A stretch of 64,000 nucleotides of DNA, taken from NCBI RefSeq assembly GCF_954871325.1, contig NC_088775.1:82003561-82067560 (forward strand), in the 5' to 3' direction. Below are positions 12,162 through 23,356 of this stretch, in pieces; within the stretch, counting starts at the first letter, position 1, and each line of letters starts with the position of its first letter. This DNA comes from Gordionus sp. m RMFG-2023. Taxonomy: Eukaryota > Nematomorpha > Gordioida > Chordodea > Parachordodidae. A program made the translations under genes and the position numbers. The notes under the pieces were generated by a model that had not been told where the DNA came from, ran no database searches, and saw only the letters and a program-made list of their open reading frames with translations.

Positions 12162-13285
12162 TGGATCTGTTATTTACCCAAAATATTACAAAGGGCAAGA
12201 CATACAGATCTTATTTCCTCTCGTAGTTTACATACAAAAATACGAATAAAATTGAATGATGGTAATAGCAACAATCATTCAATTCGCAAGAATATTATTA
12301 CAATCAGATTATCAGACTCGAAAATTAAATGTTTTAAAAAAGAATGGTTAATATATGATTAGAAAATTAAGTTTTTTAAAAAAATGTTAAACTAAAATAC
12401 CAACTATCAAATTTATAATAATATTTCATTATTGTGAAAACTTATTACAATTTAAATTGGAAATATTTAGCTTATAGAAATACTATCTAATCTAAGTCAA
12501 TATGAGCAAGGTAACAGCTTCGGAAGTATGGTTAAAACCCCAAAACAGGGTGTATGATTTTTTTGCCTATTTCTTATAAATTATAATGAATATGGTGAAT
12601 TCCATATCAAATCAACCAACGTTTCAACCCGACCCCCTTCAATTTTTCTAAAATTTTGTATACTGGTAGTATATACTATAACTAAAAAAAAATTTTACCT
12701 TCCAACACTGTTTACTCGCTAAGATATGCCCGTTTAAAGCGCGGAAAAATGGTACATTTTTGACAAAATGCACCTCATTTATTTTCAAATATCTCGAGAA
12801 ATAATTATGTTAAAAAAATAATTTAAATTTTATTTTGTAGCTTAATAAAAGTTCTTTAAAATGACATAAAAATAAATATAATGGACATTCTACTAATATC
12901 GAAAACCGGATGTGTAAAACCGGAAATGGCCATAGAAAAAAAAGGTATTTTTTTTTTCAAAATTTTTTTTCTGTAGATAGATATCATACTGCTTTATATT
13001 TGTACAAAATCATAGACTTGGATCAACATGGGTTAGGAGTTATCACTCTTTATATGGCTAAAATTGAACAAATTTAACATTAATATCATCATATTTTAAT
13101 TTAATGAATAGTTATGAAATAAAGTTAATTTAAAAATTATGTCTAAAAATAGGCCCTTACTTTTTTTTATCTTTATAAAAAAATTTGGGAGGTGGCTGGG
13201 ATAATAAGCTGTTTAAAACTTTAGTTAAATTTTATCTCGATAATCTACCAAAATTGAAATTCAACAATAAATTTTCCCCCATATA

Positions 13286-14134
13286 TTCTAAAAAAAGAAA
13301 GGCTTAATATATTATTTGACGAGAATTCTATAGATTATAAAACATTCAAACAATGGATAGCAGTTAATCGAACTACCCTCGAAACACTGACAAAATCCGC
13401 TGACGAATTTGTAGATTATTTAATTGAATAAATAAACAATTTAATTCCTCATTTGTTTATAGCTTCACGATAATCATTAATTCGAAACTTTTTAAAATTC
13501 AATTTAAATCTTGGCGAGTTCTTAGTTATTGCAGACTTTTCAGAAAACTATGCATTTGTAGTGCAGAACCATGCACAAAGATTTAATCAGACCAATTATC
13601 AAGCCACATTAACTCTTTTATAATTTATTACCGTGAGACCAACATAATAAAACATGTAAATTTAGTGGTTATATCAGATTGTTTAAAGCACAACGCATGT
13701 GCATTTTATTTATTTTAAAAATTGATAGTATTCTTGAAGGAAAGATTTAATAGAGTGGCTAAAATTTATTATTTTTCTGATGGAGCAGTAACCAATATAA
13801 AAATAAAAGATTTCATTAATCTCTATAATCATGAAAATGATTTTGGGATAAAGGCTGAGTGACATTTTTTGAAACCGCACAAGGTAAAAGTCCATGCGAC
13901 ATTTTGGGGGCCGTTACTAAACGGTTAGCAGCTCGAGCACTTGCAACTCCATATGAACATCACATATTGACAATAATAGATTTATTTAACTATGCAAGAA
14001 ATAATATCTATGGGGTAAATTATATATTTGTGAGCAATAATGAATATATGAACATAGAAACTTATCTTAAAAGCAGATTTTTGAGAGCCAAAGTTCCAAA
14101 CTTTTATTCCCCTAGACGAAAACAAAAGTCATAA
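13286..14134 (+). pseudogene. Transposase of the long-TIR DDE element, decayed
   Basis: Conserved-looking blocks in order are VNRTTLETLTKSADEFVDYL (13.35 kb), LGEFLVIADFSENYAFVVQN (13.51 kb), YYRDQ-like remnants, YFSDGA (13.77 kb), NDFGIKAE followed by HFFETAQGKSPCD (13.84-13.90 kb), and KRLAARALATPYE. The Asp of ADFSENY, the Asp of FSDGA and the Glu of KAE look like the three acidic residues of an RNase-H-fold transposase. I recognise this arrangement from uncharacterised proteins in cnidarian and arthropod genomes. The frame is broken: there is a stop after LIE near 13430, a stop in place of the Trp before HFF (13859-13861), and frame changes between 13.6 and 13.75 kb. The last 275 bases stay open to the stop at 14132. 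It cannot make an active protein. Confidence 0.7.
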
Positions 14135-14417
14135 TTTATTAAAATTCCCTGGATGATTATAATATATGATATATTTTAATTATAAATTTTTGATTGTATT
14201 ATTATATGTAATGCTATTTGAGGCAAATAAAGTTATAAATATGTTTAGAATTATTTTGTCAAGTAACTTCGAGAAAAATTTAACTAAAGTTTTAAACAGC
14301 TCATTATCCCAGCCACCTCTCAAAATTTTTTTATAAAGATAAAAAAGAGTAAGGGCCTATCATTTAGACATAATTTTTAAATTAACATTATTTCATAACT
14401 ATTCATTAAATTAAAAT

Positions 14418-15151
14418 GATTTAATTTTTTTTTAAAATCATTTTAATTTAATGAATAGTTATGAAATAATGTTAATTTAAAAAAAGAAAAGACGGAGTAT
14501 ATGGTGATAGGAGGAGATGAAACAGAGAGTATAGATATAAATGAATGGCAGATATCGGCAATTGAAAGCTGCAAATATTTGGGCTCCACTATACAAACAA
14601 ACGGCACAATAGAGAAAGGTAAGATTAATCAAGGGTGGCTAAAGTGGAGATCTTTATCTGGAGTGCTATTTGATAAAAGAATCCCACACAAATTAAAGGG
14701 AAAAATTTACAGTTCCATAATACAACCAACTATTCTATATAGTTCGAAAACATGACCAACTAAAGAATCAGACGAGAGAAGTCTACAAACCATGGAGATG
14801 AGAATGCTGAGGATGATTGCTGGGGTAACAAGAAAGGATAAAGTGCGCAGTACAAGAATACTAAGTAGTTTAAATGTATTGCCCATTAAGACTAAGTTAA
14901 TGGTAAATAGACTTAGGTGGTATGGGCACACAATGAGAAGGCCTTTGAACTACATAGGAAATAAAGTTAAGAGTTTGGAAGTGATGGGCAAACGTAAAAG
15001 AGGAAGGCCAAAACTTCAATGGGGCCATAAAGTTAGAGCCAATATAAAGAAGTATAAATTAGATAAAAGAGATTGTATTAATAACATAAAGTGGAGAGAG
15101 ATGTTGAAGGAGCTTGCCACCAGAAAAGGTGAGAGCTAAAGAGAAAAAAAA
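14418..15151 (+). mobile_element. 5'-truncated LINE with 17-bp target duplication
   Basis: The fragment is inserted in the right inverted repeat of the DDE transposon. The target duplication ATTCATTAAATTAAAAT is perfect at 14401-14417 and 15152-15168. The insert ends in a short A-run directly after the stop codon, so there is almost no 3' UTR. Its first 60 bases are not LINE: they repeat the 5' flank in inverted orientation, with arms of about 45 nt (14377-14421 and 14434-14480) and a T-rich loop. Coding similarity starts near 14490. It is a recent-looking dead-on-arrival copy. Confidence 0.8.
14490..15139 (+). pseudogene. LINE reverse transcriptase, C-terminal part
   Basis: This is the C-terminal tail found after the reverse transcriptase domain in many non-LTR retrotransposons. 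Visible blocks are CKYLGSTIQTNG, IPHKLKGKIYSSIIQPTILY, MEMRMLRMIAGVTRKDKVRS, NRLRWYGHTMRRP and KRKRGRPKLQW. The catalytic core lies upstream of the truncation and is absent. One stop (TGA at 14753-14755) separates YSSKT from PTKESDERS; otherwise the frame is intact to TAA at 15137-15139. The pattern RLRW-GH-RR with GRP-W is typical of RTE/CR1-like tails, but the clade cannot be fixed from this piece. Confidence 0.75.
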
Positions 15152-16136
15152 ATTCATTAAATTAAAATATGATGATATTAATGTTAAATTTGTTCAATTT
15201 TAGCCATATAAAGAGTGATAACTCCTAAACTCATGTTGATCCCAGTTTATGATTTTGTACAAATATAAAGCAGTGTGATATCTATCTACAAAAAAAAAAT
15301 TTTGAAAAAAAATACCTTTTTTTTTCTATGGCCATTTCCGGTTTTACACATCCGGTTTTCGATATTAATAAAATGTCCATCATATTTATTTTTATGTCAT
15401 TTTAAAGAAAATTTAATATGCTACAAAATAAAATTTAAATTATTTTTCTAACATAATTATTTCTCGAGATATTTGAAAATAAATGAGGTGCCTTTTGTCA
15501 AAAATGTACGATTTTTCCGCGCTTTAAACGGCCATATCTTAGCGGGTAAACAGTGTTGGAAGGTAAAATTTAATTTTTTTTCTTAGTTATAGTATATACT
15601 ACCAGTATACAAAATTTAAGAAAAATTGAAGGGGGTCGGGTTGAAAATCGACTTTTTTTTGTTGATTTGATATGGAATTCACCATATATATTTTAACCCA
15701 TTTTTTGTAAGTTTCAATTTCAAGTGATAAACTAAAAAACATTTTTCACATCAAATGCTGAATTGCGTATTTTTTAAATTAAATTGAATCTTATTTGATC
15801 ACAATTTAAAATGATGTTCGTATAATTTGGATTTATATAATTTTAATTTCACGATTTATATCTATAATTTTATAAAGAGAAGAAAAAAGGAATCATTTAA
15901 AATTTATTCTCAAAAGATTTGTGTAAGAAATACATTTATAATGTTTTGTGAAAAGGGAGAATATTTTACAAATATATTTAATAGATGTTAATAGGAAAGA
16001 GATAAAAGAAAAAATTTATAAATTTATTTATTTATTATATAAATTAAAATATATATTTGTTCTAAGGATCTCTGAATCTTGTTTCACAATTACTCCTATT
16101 TGTATAAAGACAGGATCTTGTTGTTTGCCTTCCAAT

Positions 16137-17319
16137 CATAGGCGTAGCCAGGGGGGGGGGTAAGGGGAAATTCCCTCCCCCCCCCCTTCAGAAATTTATC
16201 ACTTTTTGTAAATATCATTTTTAGCTAATAAAAAATATACCCCTTAGTCCTCCCCCCACTCCCTGACCCTCAAATATGTATGCATATATCTTAAATAATA
16301 ATTTAAAAGAAAGAATGTAAAATTTGATATTTTTTTATAAAACTATTCATCATAATTTATAGATTTTTGGGAAAATAAATTTATAAATATAATGTTTTTT
16401 AATAAATGGAATATAAGCCAAAGATAAGTCTTAAGATAGAAGTGAAATGTATTATAATTATTAATAATGGATCCATAAAATTACTAAATAATATAATATA
16501 TCAAATATAATATTTTATAAAGTGAGTAATTTTAATTTATTTATCTTGATAAAAATAAAACATAATTATAAAATTATTGATAAAATTAAATCATAAATTG
16601 AAAAAATATTAAAGCACAATACAAACAATGGAATATTATATGACGTAGATTTACAGTATATCTAATTATCAAATGACAATCAAGTAATTTTTACCAATAT
16701 AGCGAATTATATATTTTACAGAAAACTATAAAATATTCATAAGGACATCAGAAAATATCTTTTAAAGACATTGTGGGATGAATAATATAAAGATAAAATT
16801 TAAATCATTTATACTTAAAATAAATAGATGGCGTTAAATAATTGAATGCAAATTGTTGCTATATTTAATAACAAGAGCATTGATTAGTAAAATTTGTTAA
16901 ATTATTAACTGTAATATATTCTCTAACTGTCAAATATGTCTGTAAAAGTGGAATTTTACCTAGTTTATAACTAATTCTATATAATAGAGTAAAATCAACT
17001 ATATGTCTACTTACTTTTTATAAATAAATTTCTTATAATTGTTTGGAATAAATTATTACCATGCTTTTATATTAAGGTATATACAATACAAGTATTATAT
17101 TTTTATTTTATATAAACTAATAAAAATATATTTCATATTTGTTCCAGGCTTATTTTTTTTTTAATTAAAATTTGTAAAAATATTTTATGACTATATATAG
17201 ACTAAAGTAACCCGGCCGAAGGCCAGGGAACCCGCCCAAAAGAGGGTCTGGGGGCGAAGCCCCCAGTAATTGTTTAATCCCCCCCCCACCCCCTTATGAA
17301 AATCTTGGCTACGCCTATG
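16137..17319. mobile_element. Non-autonomous hAT-like element, 1.18 kb
   Basis: The terminal inverted repeat is CATAGGCGTAGCCA at the left and its complement TGGCTACGCCTATG at the right, each next to long C or G runs. The flanks CTTCCAAT (16129-16136) and CCTCCAAT (17320-17327) agree at seven of eight bases, giving an 8-bp target duplication. Arm B of the inverted duplication (about 33.27 kb) carries the uninterrupted site, CCCCAATGTACAC on its complement, so the insertion is younger than the duplication. The interior is A/T-rich without a transposase. A related end lies near 60.74-60.79 kb. Confidence 0.75.
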
Positions 17320-18659
17320 CCTCCAATGTACACTATATCTACATCTTTTATAATATATTTTTTTGTGAATAATACTTGCATATTATAAAATGTGTGATAA
17401 CTAATAAATTTTAAGGTGAAAAATAAATATCTACTATATGACATTTGTTTTTAAGTTGAAACTTGACTTAATATATCTTTTCTTTTTAAAATGAGATGAT
17501 AATTATTTTAAGTTTTTTATAAAAAAAATATAGTATATATATTTTTTAAAACTTCAAATTAATAGATTTATTAAATAATATAATTAAGTCGAGTTAGGAA
17601 CAATGGTGTATTTATTTCTTATTTTTTCATTTTAAAATTCACTATTCAAAGAGCTATGTTTAGAATTTTTAAAAAGAAAACAGATAAGTTACGATGCACC
17701 CCTAAGGCCATGTTCTGACTTGTCTTATTTTTTAATAGAAATATGTTTAACCCTCTATATAGCTTTCTTGAAAACAGAATAAAATGAGAGAGGCTACATA
17801 GATTTAGCGTACACTTAAAAACAAAAGAGAATAGGATGTCCTAGATCAAAATCTGAATAAACTGATCTAAACAGATATAAGTTGAAAAAAATAATAAGAA
17901 GAACCAGAATACTGTGTAAGTTATCTATATCAAAATTTTGGAACCTGAACTAAAAAAAGTTCTGGTAATGGTTCTATTTTTAAATAAAGTGGTTCTGGTT
18001 GTTAAAATTTTGAAAGGAGGGTTTTAGGTTCTAAAATTTGTCTCTGGTTTGGTTTCCAGTTCCACTTTTCTGATTTATATATTCCTAAAGACATGCACTC
18101 GGGAAGATCAAATGTAATAATTTTTGGCAAGTTCCAAGCAATGCCCTTAGTGACAGATTTATTTAAAAAGTTTTGGGAGAAATAAATAATTAGGCTAAAT
18201 GCTCTTTTTCCTAAATTATGTGTAATTATGACATTTGAATCTTTATTAAATATATCTAACCGTCGGATCTATAAATTTTGAAATCAGTCTATGATTTATT
18301 TTCTTTATAATATGAGTCATAGTGGCTAAATATTATAGGACTAGTATTTTAAAAATACAATTAAAGATAAATCTGCAATGTTACTTTATCATAAGTGCGA
18401 CCTTATTCGTCTTAAACGAAGTTTTAAAGAAATTGACTAGGCCAATAAGCGGTTGAGAACTATTCTCAAGGTCGTGTTATAAAATTTTCTGGAATTATGT
18501 TTAGGATATATTATTATTTAAAGGAGGGAAAAACTTTCTATTTCAAAAAAGTGATTATTAAGCATTTAAACCATCCTTTGGGCGTTTTGAGCTTTTCATT
18601 GTTCTTCGACTCTGAATAAATCAGACGCGTAATCAAGGGATGGGAAAGTCGAAAATCCC

Positions 18660-19365
18660 ATCTCTATACTCGCAAAAATACGAATTAAATCGAATATTTG
18701 CATTATTCATAATTCGATTCGCATTTTTGGATCAAATAATTGTATTATTCGTATTCGCACGAATCGAATAATTCCTTATTTGTATTCGTACTAGTAATAA
18801 AAACATTTTTATATTTGATTCCCCAAATATACGTTTAACTAGAAAATTAAATTCTTTAAAAATATTTTTATAAATGAAAAAATCAGAATATGAAAAAATC
18901 ATAATTTTTTTGATTTGAACCTTTGAAAATTTTATTTAAAATAATTTTTGATTTCATCTTGAAAGATTTCTTGTGCAAAAATTATAAAGGCTTACTTATA
19001 AAAAATTTTTACTAAACATATTTGAAATTTTAGATAAAATTGGAAATTTCTTCTTTAAAAAAATATTCTAAGATTTTTGCTCAAAAATTTTTCAAACTCT
19101 GGAAAAAATGTAAAATTTAATAAAATGTTAATGAAGTTAAATAAATAAAATGTTCAATTATATGTTAAATACTTACAAATAATTCAAAATATTTATGAGT
19201 AAATTATAATATTTACGAATAGTTTCAAATATTTATAATGTCGAATAATTACGAAGAATATATTTTCCTTATTCGTAGATTCAAATTTACGAATCGAATA
19301 ATTATGTTATTCGTATTCGTAAAATACGAATCAAATATCGAATAATTCATTTTAGGTAATCTCCA
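18660..19365. repeat. Repeat rich in ATTCG/CGAAT motifs, left-arm copy
   Basis: Dense runs of CGAATAAT, ATTCGTATTCG and GAATCGAAT form two clusters of opposite orientation (18.66-18.83 and 19.20-19.35 kb) with an A/T-rich middle, as in a foldback or MITE element. The copy at 30.545-31.15 kb in the other arm shows it was present before the duplication. A shorter patch with the same motif is at 43.13-43.21 kb. Confidence 0.6.
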
Positions 19366-21649
19366 GTCGGAAATTTGCCTGTTTATAGGTATAATTTTTA
19401 AGCTGATAAAAATTTTCTCTTTACCCCCCCCCCCCCCTCCTGTATACTATGATACATCATTATTAAACAATAATTTGAAACTAAAATAAGTAAAAGTTAA
19501 TAATTTTTTAAAAATAAAGACTATAATTTAAAATTTGTAGATAAAAAAAGGTATTTTAATATAGAAAAAAAAAGAAGTAAAGAGCTAAAAATAGATTTAT
19601 AAAAATATATCATATGCAAAGGTCTACAATAAGTTCCAAGGCCTGTAATAAAATTGATGGCTTAAAATCCCAAGTAATAACGCTTCCCAATCCCCCATAG
19701 GAAAATTCTGAATATACCTCCCTCAAAGACTCCTTTGAAAAAACATTAAGTTTGGAAATGGCTTATGAAATATATTGTTAATTCTAAATATGAAAAATTA
19801 ATTTTTAAAAATTTAATAGACCAATCTTACCCTCTATATCTGAATATAATTTTATAATTGACTTACATGCCAATGCAACATGGTAAAAAAAAGCAAGGTG
19901 GGATTAGATAAGAGACTTAACAATAACTTTCAAATGCCCCAAAAATTCCGAAATTGCTCTTTTACTGTCTCTCAAACTTGATTGTAGTAATAATTTTAGA
20001 GTCTAATAATCAAAATATGATACTTTTTTTTACAAATTATTACAAGGGAAGATAAAATTTAACTATAAACAACTTAAAAGAGATAGCAAACGTTAAAAGC
20101 AAAAGATCTTGATTAGATTATAATTTATTCTAAATGGACACTCATTTTTTTATTTTTATCAGGTAATCAAAATAAAAATTTAAGTAAAATCAAAACTTTA
20201 CTTGAAAATTAGTTATTTTACTATAATTAAAAAATGTAAATTCATCTTAGAAGCTGCTAAATTTGTATTTTATAAAATATTTTTTAATGAATATTTGATT
20301 TAGAAGTAAATAATATATTATTTAGCCTTGAATTTTAAAATAAACAGATATGAAATCTAACTTTATTAAAATTATAGAAAATGAACCCTTAATTTACCCA
20401 GTAGTAGTGAAAATAAGGCCGGACCGCGCCGATTAACGGACCGGTCTTTTTCAGAAGACCTTAGTCCGGATCGATCTAATTTTACTATTCTATTCATATA
20501 ATTTTTTTTTTACTATTTTGAAGCGTCAATTCGGCGCATCGTCAATTCAGCGCGGCGACAATTCGGCGCGTATCTAATACATTTGCAATTTATTATAAAT
20601 TTATTAGTATAAAAAAAGGATGATTAAATAGAAATGATTTTGAATGTTGATCATATTAATTATTTCTTCATATTTTTTTTTACAAAATCTCAAAAGGGAA
20701 TTTGAATTTAAAAAACATTTTGATTTAATTAAAGTAGTGCAGGGGTCAAAAATTGGTATTAATTTATAAATCCGCCAAAATAAAAAAATATGGGCTGGCC
20801 ATTATCATTACTTAGCCTATAATAATACTTTGCTTAATATCACAGATACTAGATATCCAATTCGTTTATTTTCAAATATTGTTTTGTTTAATTTTCACCA
20901 AACCTGGATTCGGAATTAGGCCATAACATTTTACTTATATATTGTTAGGATTAATGAATAATAATTTAAAAATTTGGTTCGGTTTAATATAAATCATTAG
21001 TTATTATTCATAATTTTGTTTAACAATTTTATTTGGGAAATTTAATTTGGAAAAATATTTCATAGGAATTTATTTTAATTTTGTTGATTTTCTCGAAAAT
21101 TTTACATATTTTATTTGGGGATTTTTTTTCCGAAGATTTTTTTAAAATATATAAATATAAATTTTATTTTCGGATTTAAATTATGTTAAATCTTAATTCC
21201 CCTTGTTCCCGCCTATTTTTAGAAACAAAAATAAATTAATATATGTTTTATTTTCGGATTTATTCCTTTTGTTCAATAATTTTAAAGAATTCAATCGTTA
21301 TTTTTCTCAATAAATTTTATAATCTAAATTAAACATAAAATCCAAATCTCCTTTTTCTTTTTTTCCCCGCCTAACTTTAGAACAACAAATTAATAAATAT
21401 AATTATTTATCTTAAAATTTTTTCCTTTTTTTTTCATTTTAAAAGTCTGTAAAAAAACTTTAATATTTTTCATTTCCTTCCGTAATTTAATTTTTATTTT
21501 CCATAATTTAATCATTGTAAATTGAGAATTCCTATTTAAAGGTAAATATTAATAATCTTATTTTTGTATATCATTTATAATTTTTTATATTATAGTTTAC
21601 TTTTATTTTTAAGAATGCCTTTAAATTATGCCATAAGTGAACGTGGATC

Positions 21650-23356
21650 TAGAAAACTGCACGGGCTGTCCGTAGCCCGACGCGACCCGACCCAACCCGG
21701 CCCGACCCGGCCCGACCCGACCCGAAAATAAATAATAATATTAATATCTTAAATAGTCAGTATAATTTATAATATTAATTATAAAATCATATTATTTAAT
21801 ATTTATCACATTTTAGGATTAAAATGTCAATCATATTAACATGTCATGTCATTATTAATTATTATTTTATAAACCTAACAACCGGATACCAAACTATTTT
21901 ATCACTAAATTGTGTGTTTCCCGTGAATCACAAGATAAGACATATTTTATGTACTAAAGATAAGTTTTATTCATTATTTATTATTTATCTAGCCTATACA
22001 TTGTCTTTTTTAACATTTGTTTTAAAAAATTTCCATATAAAATTTAAGATTGGGATTTGATTCAGGGGAACTTATTTCTAATTTAAATTTCACTACCATA
22101 AATGTTAATCATCCTCGAAATTAAAAAATATTATATAAAATTGGTAATGATATTCTAAGTTACATTTATATATAAAATATAATCTTTACTTATTTCGTTT
22201 TGGTATTATTATTTTTTTATCTATCTACCTTAATATGAGTTGTAAATTTTCCAGCTAATTTTGGTTGTCAATATTTTAAAATATGGCAGAAAAAATTAGG
22301 AAATTAATACGAGATTCACAAAGAAAATAAGATGTATACTGTGATATGTAAAATTTAAAACATGAATATTAAAAAGAATCTGTATCTTTTGTCAAGAAAA
22401 TGAAAAAGATACAAGATTCTTTTCAGAATTAAGGATCTTAGATACAGATATCAGTATCTTATTAAAAATGTCAAAATATACTGAGTACAAGATATAAAGG
22501 GATCTTGTATCATGTATCTTAGATACAAGTATTCGCAGTACTGCCCAACTCTGTTTATTTCAATCTAATTGATTAAAGTCATTTTAAATATTTTTTTTAG
22601 ATTTTAGACACAGCCATATTAAAAAAATTATCTCAATGGATGCAAAATTAAAAAGAATTGGTGAAAAGATTAAGACAAAAGAGTATGAAGTAAGGGAGAA
22701 TCTTAATGGAAAATCCGATGTATGGAAGAAATTTTCATTTATATATGATGAAAATAAAGAAAAACTTAATTATGTCATTTGTATTATATGCAAATTTATT
22801 TATGTATATAATTCAATAACAACAGGTTAAATATTTATACATAAAATATGATCTTATTAAATTATTTTAGGCGGCTAACAGTGAAAGGGCGTTTTCAGCT
22901 GCTGGTAGCCTTTGAGGAGAGAAGGACTCGTTTAAAGCCAGATAAGCTGGACGCCTCTTTATTTATATATCATAATTATTCACTTTGTGATAATTTGATA
23001 ATGATATTGATGAAGTCAATATAATATAATATGTTCATTATATTTTTTATATATTTATTAACTTTTATATCATTTCTATATTCGCATAAATGATGCTTAT
23101 TGTATTATATAATCGTTATAATTTTTAAATTCGCTTGTATATTAATCGTTTTATAATATTTTTTACAAATTTAATAAAATGCAACTTAATATATATCTTG
23201 AATAGATTATGGCCGTCAAATAAACTTTTATTTAAGGTGGCTGAACTGAATAAATACACATAAATTTTTTTTTGGTTATTATAATATTAAAACTTAAATT
23301 GCAAAATTTTATTCGGGTCGGCTCGGGTTGCGAAAAAATTACTTTGCAGTTCTCTA
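21650..23356 (+). mobile_element. hAT element nested in the MULE coding region, internally deleted
   Basis: The terminal inverted repeats are TAGAAAACTGCA (21650) and TGCAGTTCTCTA (to 23356), with one mismatch. The 8-bp target duplication CGTGGATC is perfect at 21642-21649 and 23357-23364, which is diagnostic of hAT. GC-rich subterminal repeats of CCCGA/CCCGG lie at 21677-21724, with a shorter counterpart at 23313-23329. The ends and a remnant gene are present, but the central transposase region is missing. A second small repeat with GATACAAGAT palindromes sits at about 22375-22555. Confidence 0.85.
22636..23022 (+). pseudogene. hAT transposase remnant: BED finger joined to C-terminal dimerisation block
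   Basis: The first piece (22636-22827) looks like a BED-type zinc finger: SDVWKKFSFI, then CIICK, with the later His/Cys pair missing or replaced. A possible short intron (GT at 22826, AG at 22869-22870) leads to ANSERAFSAAGSL and, after a stop and one frame change near 22.91 kb, RRTRLKPDKLDASLF, the hAT C-terminal dimerisation motif. Everything between finger and dimerisation region, including the catalytic residues, is deleted. It resembles internally deleted hAT copies that are mobilised in trans. Confidence 0.7.

Larger units (their letters stand above)
12594..15683 (+). mobile_element. DDE transposon with about 650-bp terminal inverted repeats
   Basis: The left terminal inverted repeat runs from 12594 to about 13240. 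The right one is 15683 back to about 15152, continuing at 14417 back to about 14268 because a LINE fragment sits within it. The tips read GGTGAATTCCATATCAAATC. ATAT flanks both ends (12590-12593, 15684-15687), suggesting a 4-bp target duplication. The arm-B copy at about 34.28-34.33 kb has no insertion at this point, so the borders are supported by an empty site. Without the LINE the element is about 2.34 kb. Its gene is described separately. A 4-bp duplication and long inverted repeats would suit the Sola group, but I cannot assign the superfamily. Confidence 0.8.
12375..20460. repeat. Left arm of a large inverted duplication
   Basis: From about 12.375 to 20.46 kb the sequence matches the reverse complement of 34.478-29.09 kb, block after block. 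Examples: 12.48-12.54 with 34.36-34.42; 15.71-15.95 with 34.06-34.27; 17.33-17.46 with 33.13-33.27; 17.69-17.93 with 32.69-32.91; 18.25-18.37 with 32.23-32.35; 18.66-19.36 with 30.54-31.15; 19.42-20.46 with 29.09-30.53. The block near 18.3 kb looks over 90% identical. After removal of later insertions (12594-15683 and 16137-17319 here) about 3.8 kb is shared. The arms hold no recognised gene. Confidence 0.85.

Noticed and set aside
21824-22060. 78-codon frame in the left part of the hAT element
   Set aside because: A/T-rich composition and no hAT or other motif; it lies before the BED-finger exon and is likely chance.
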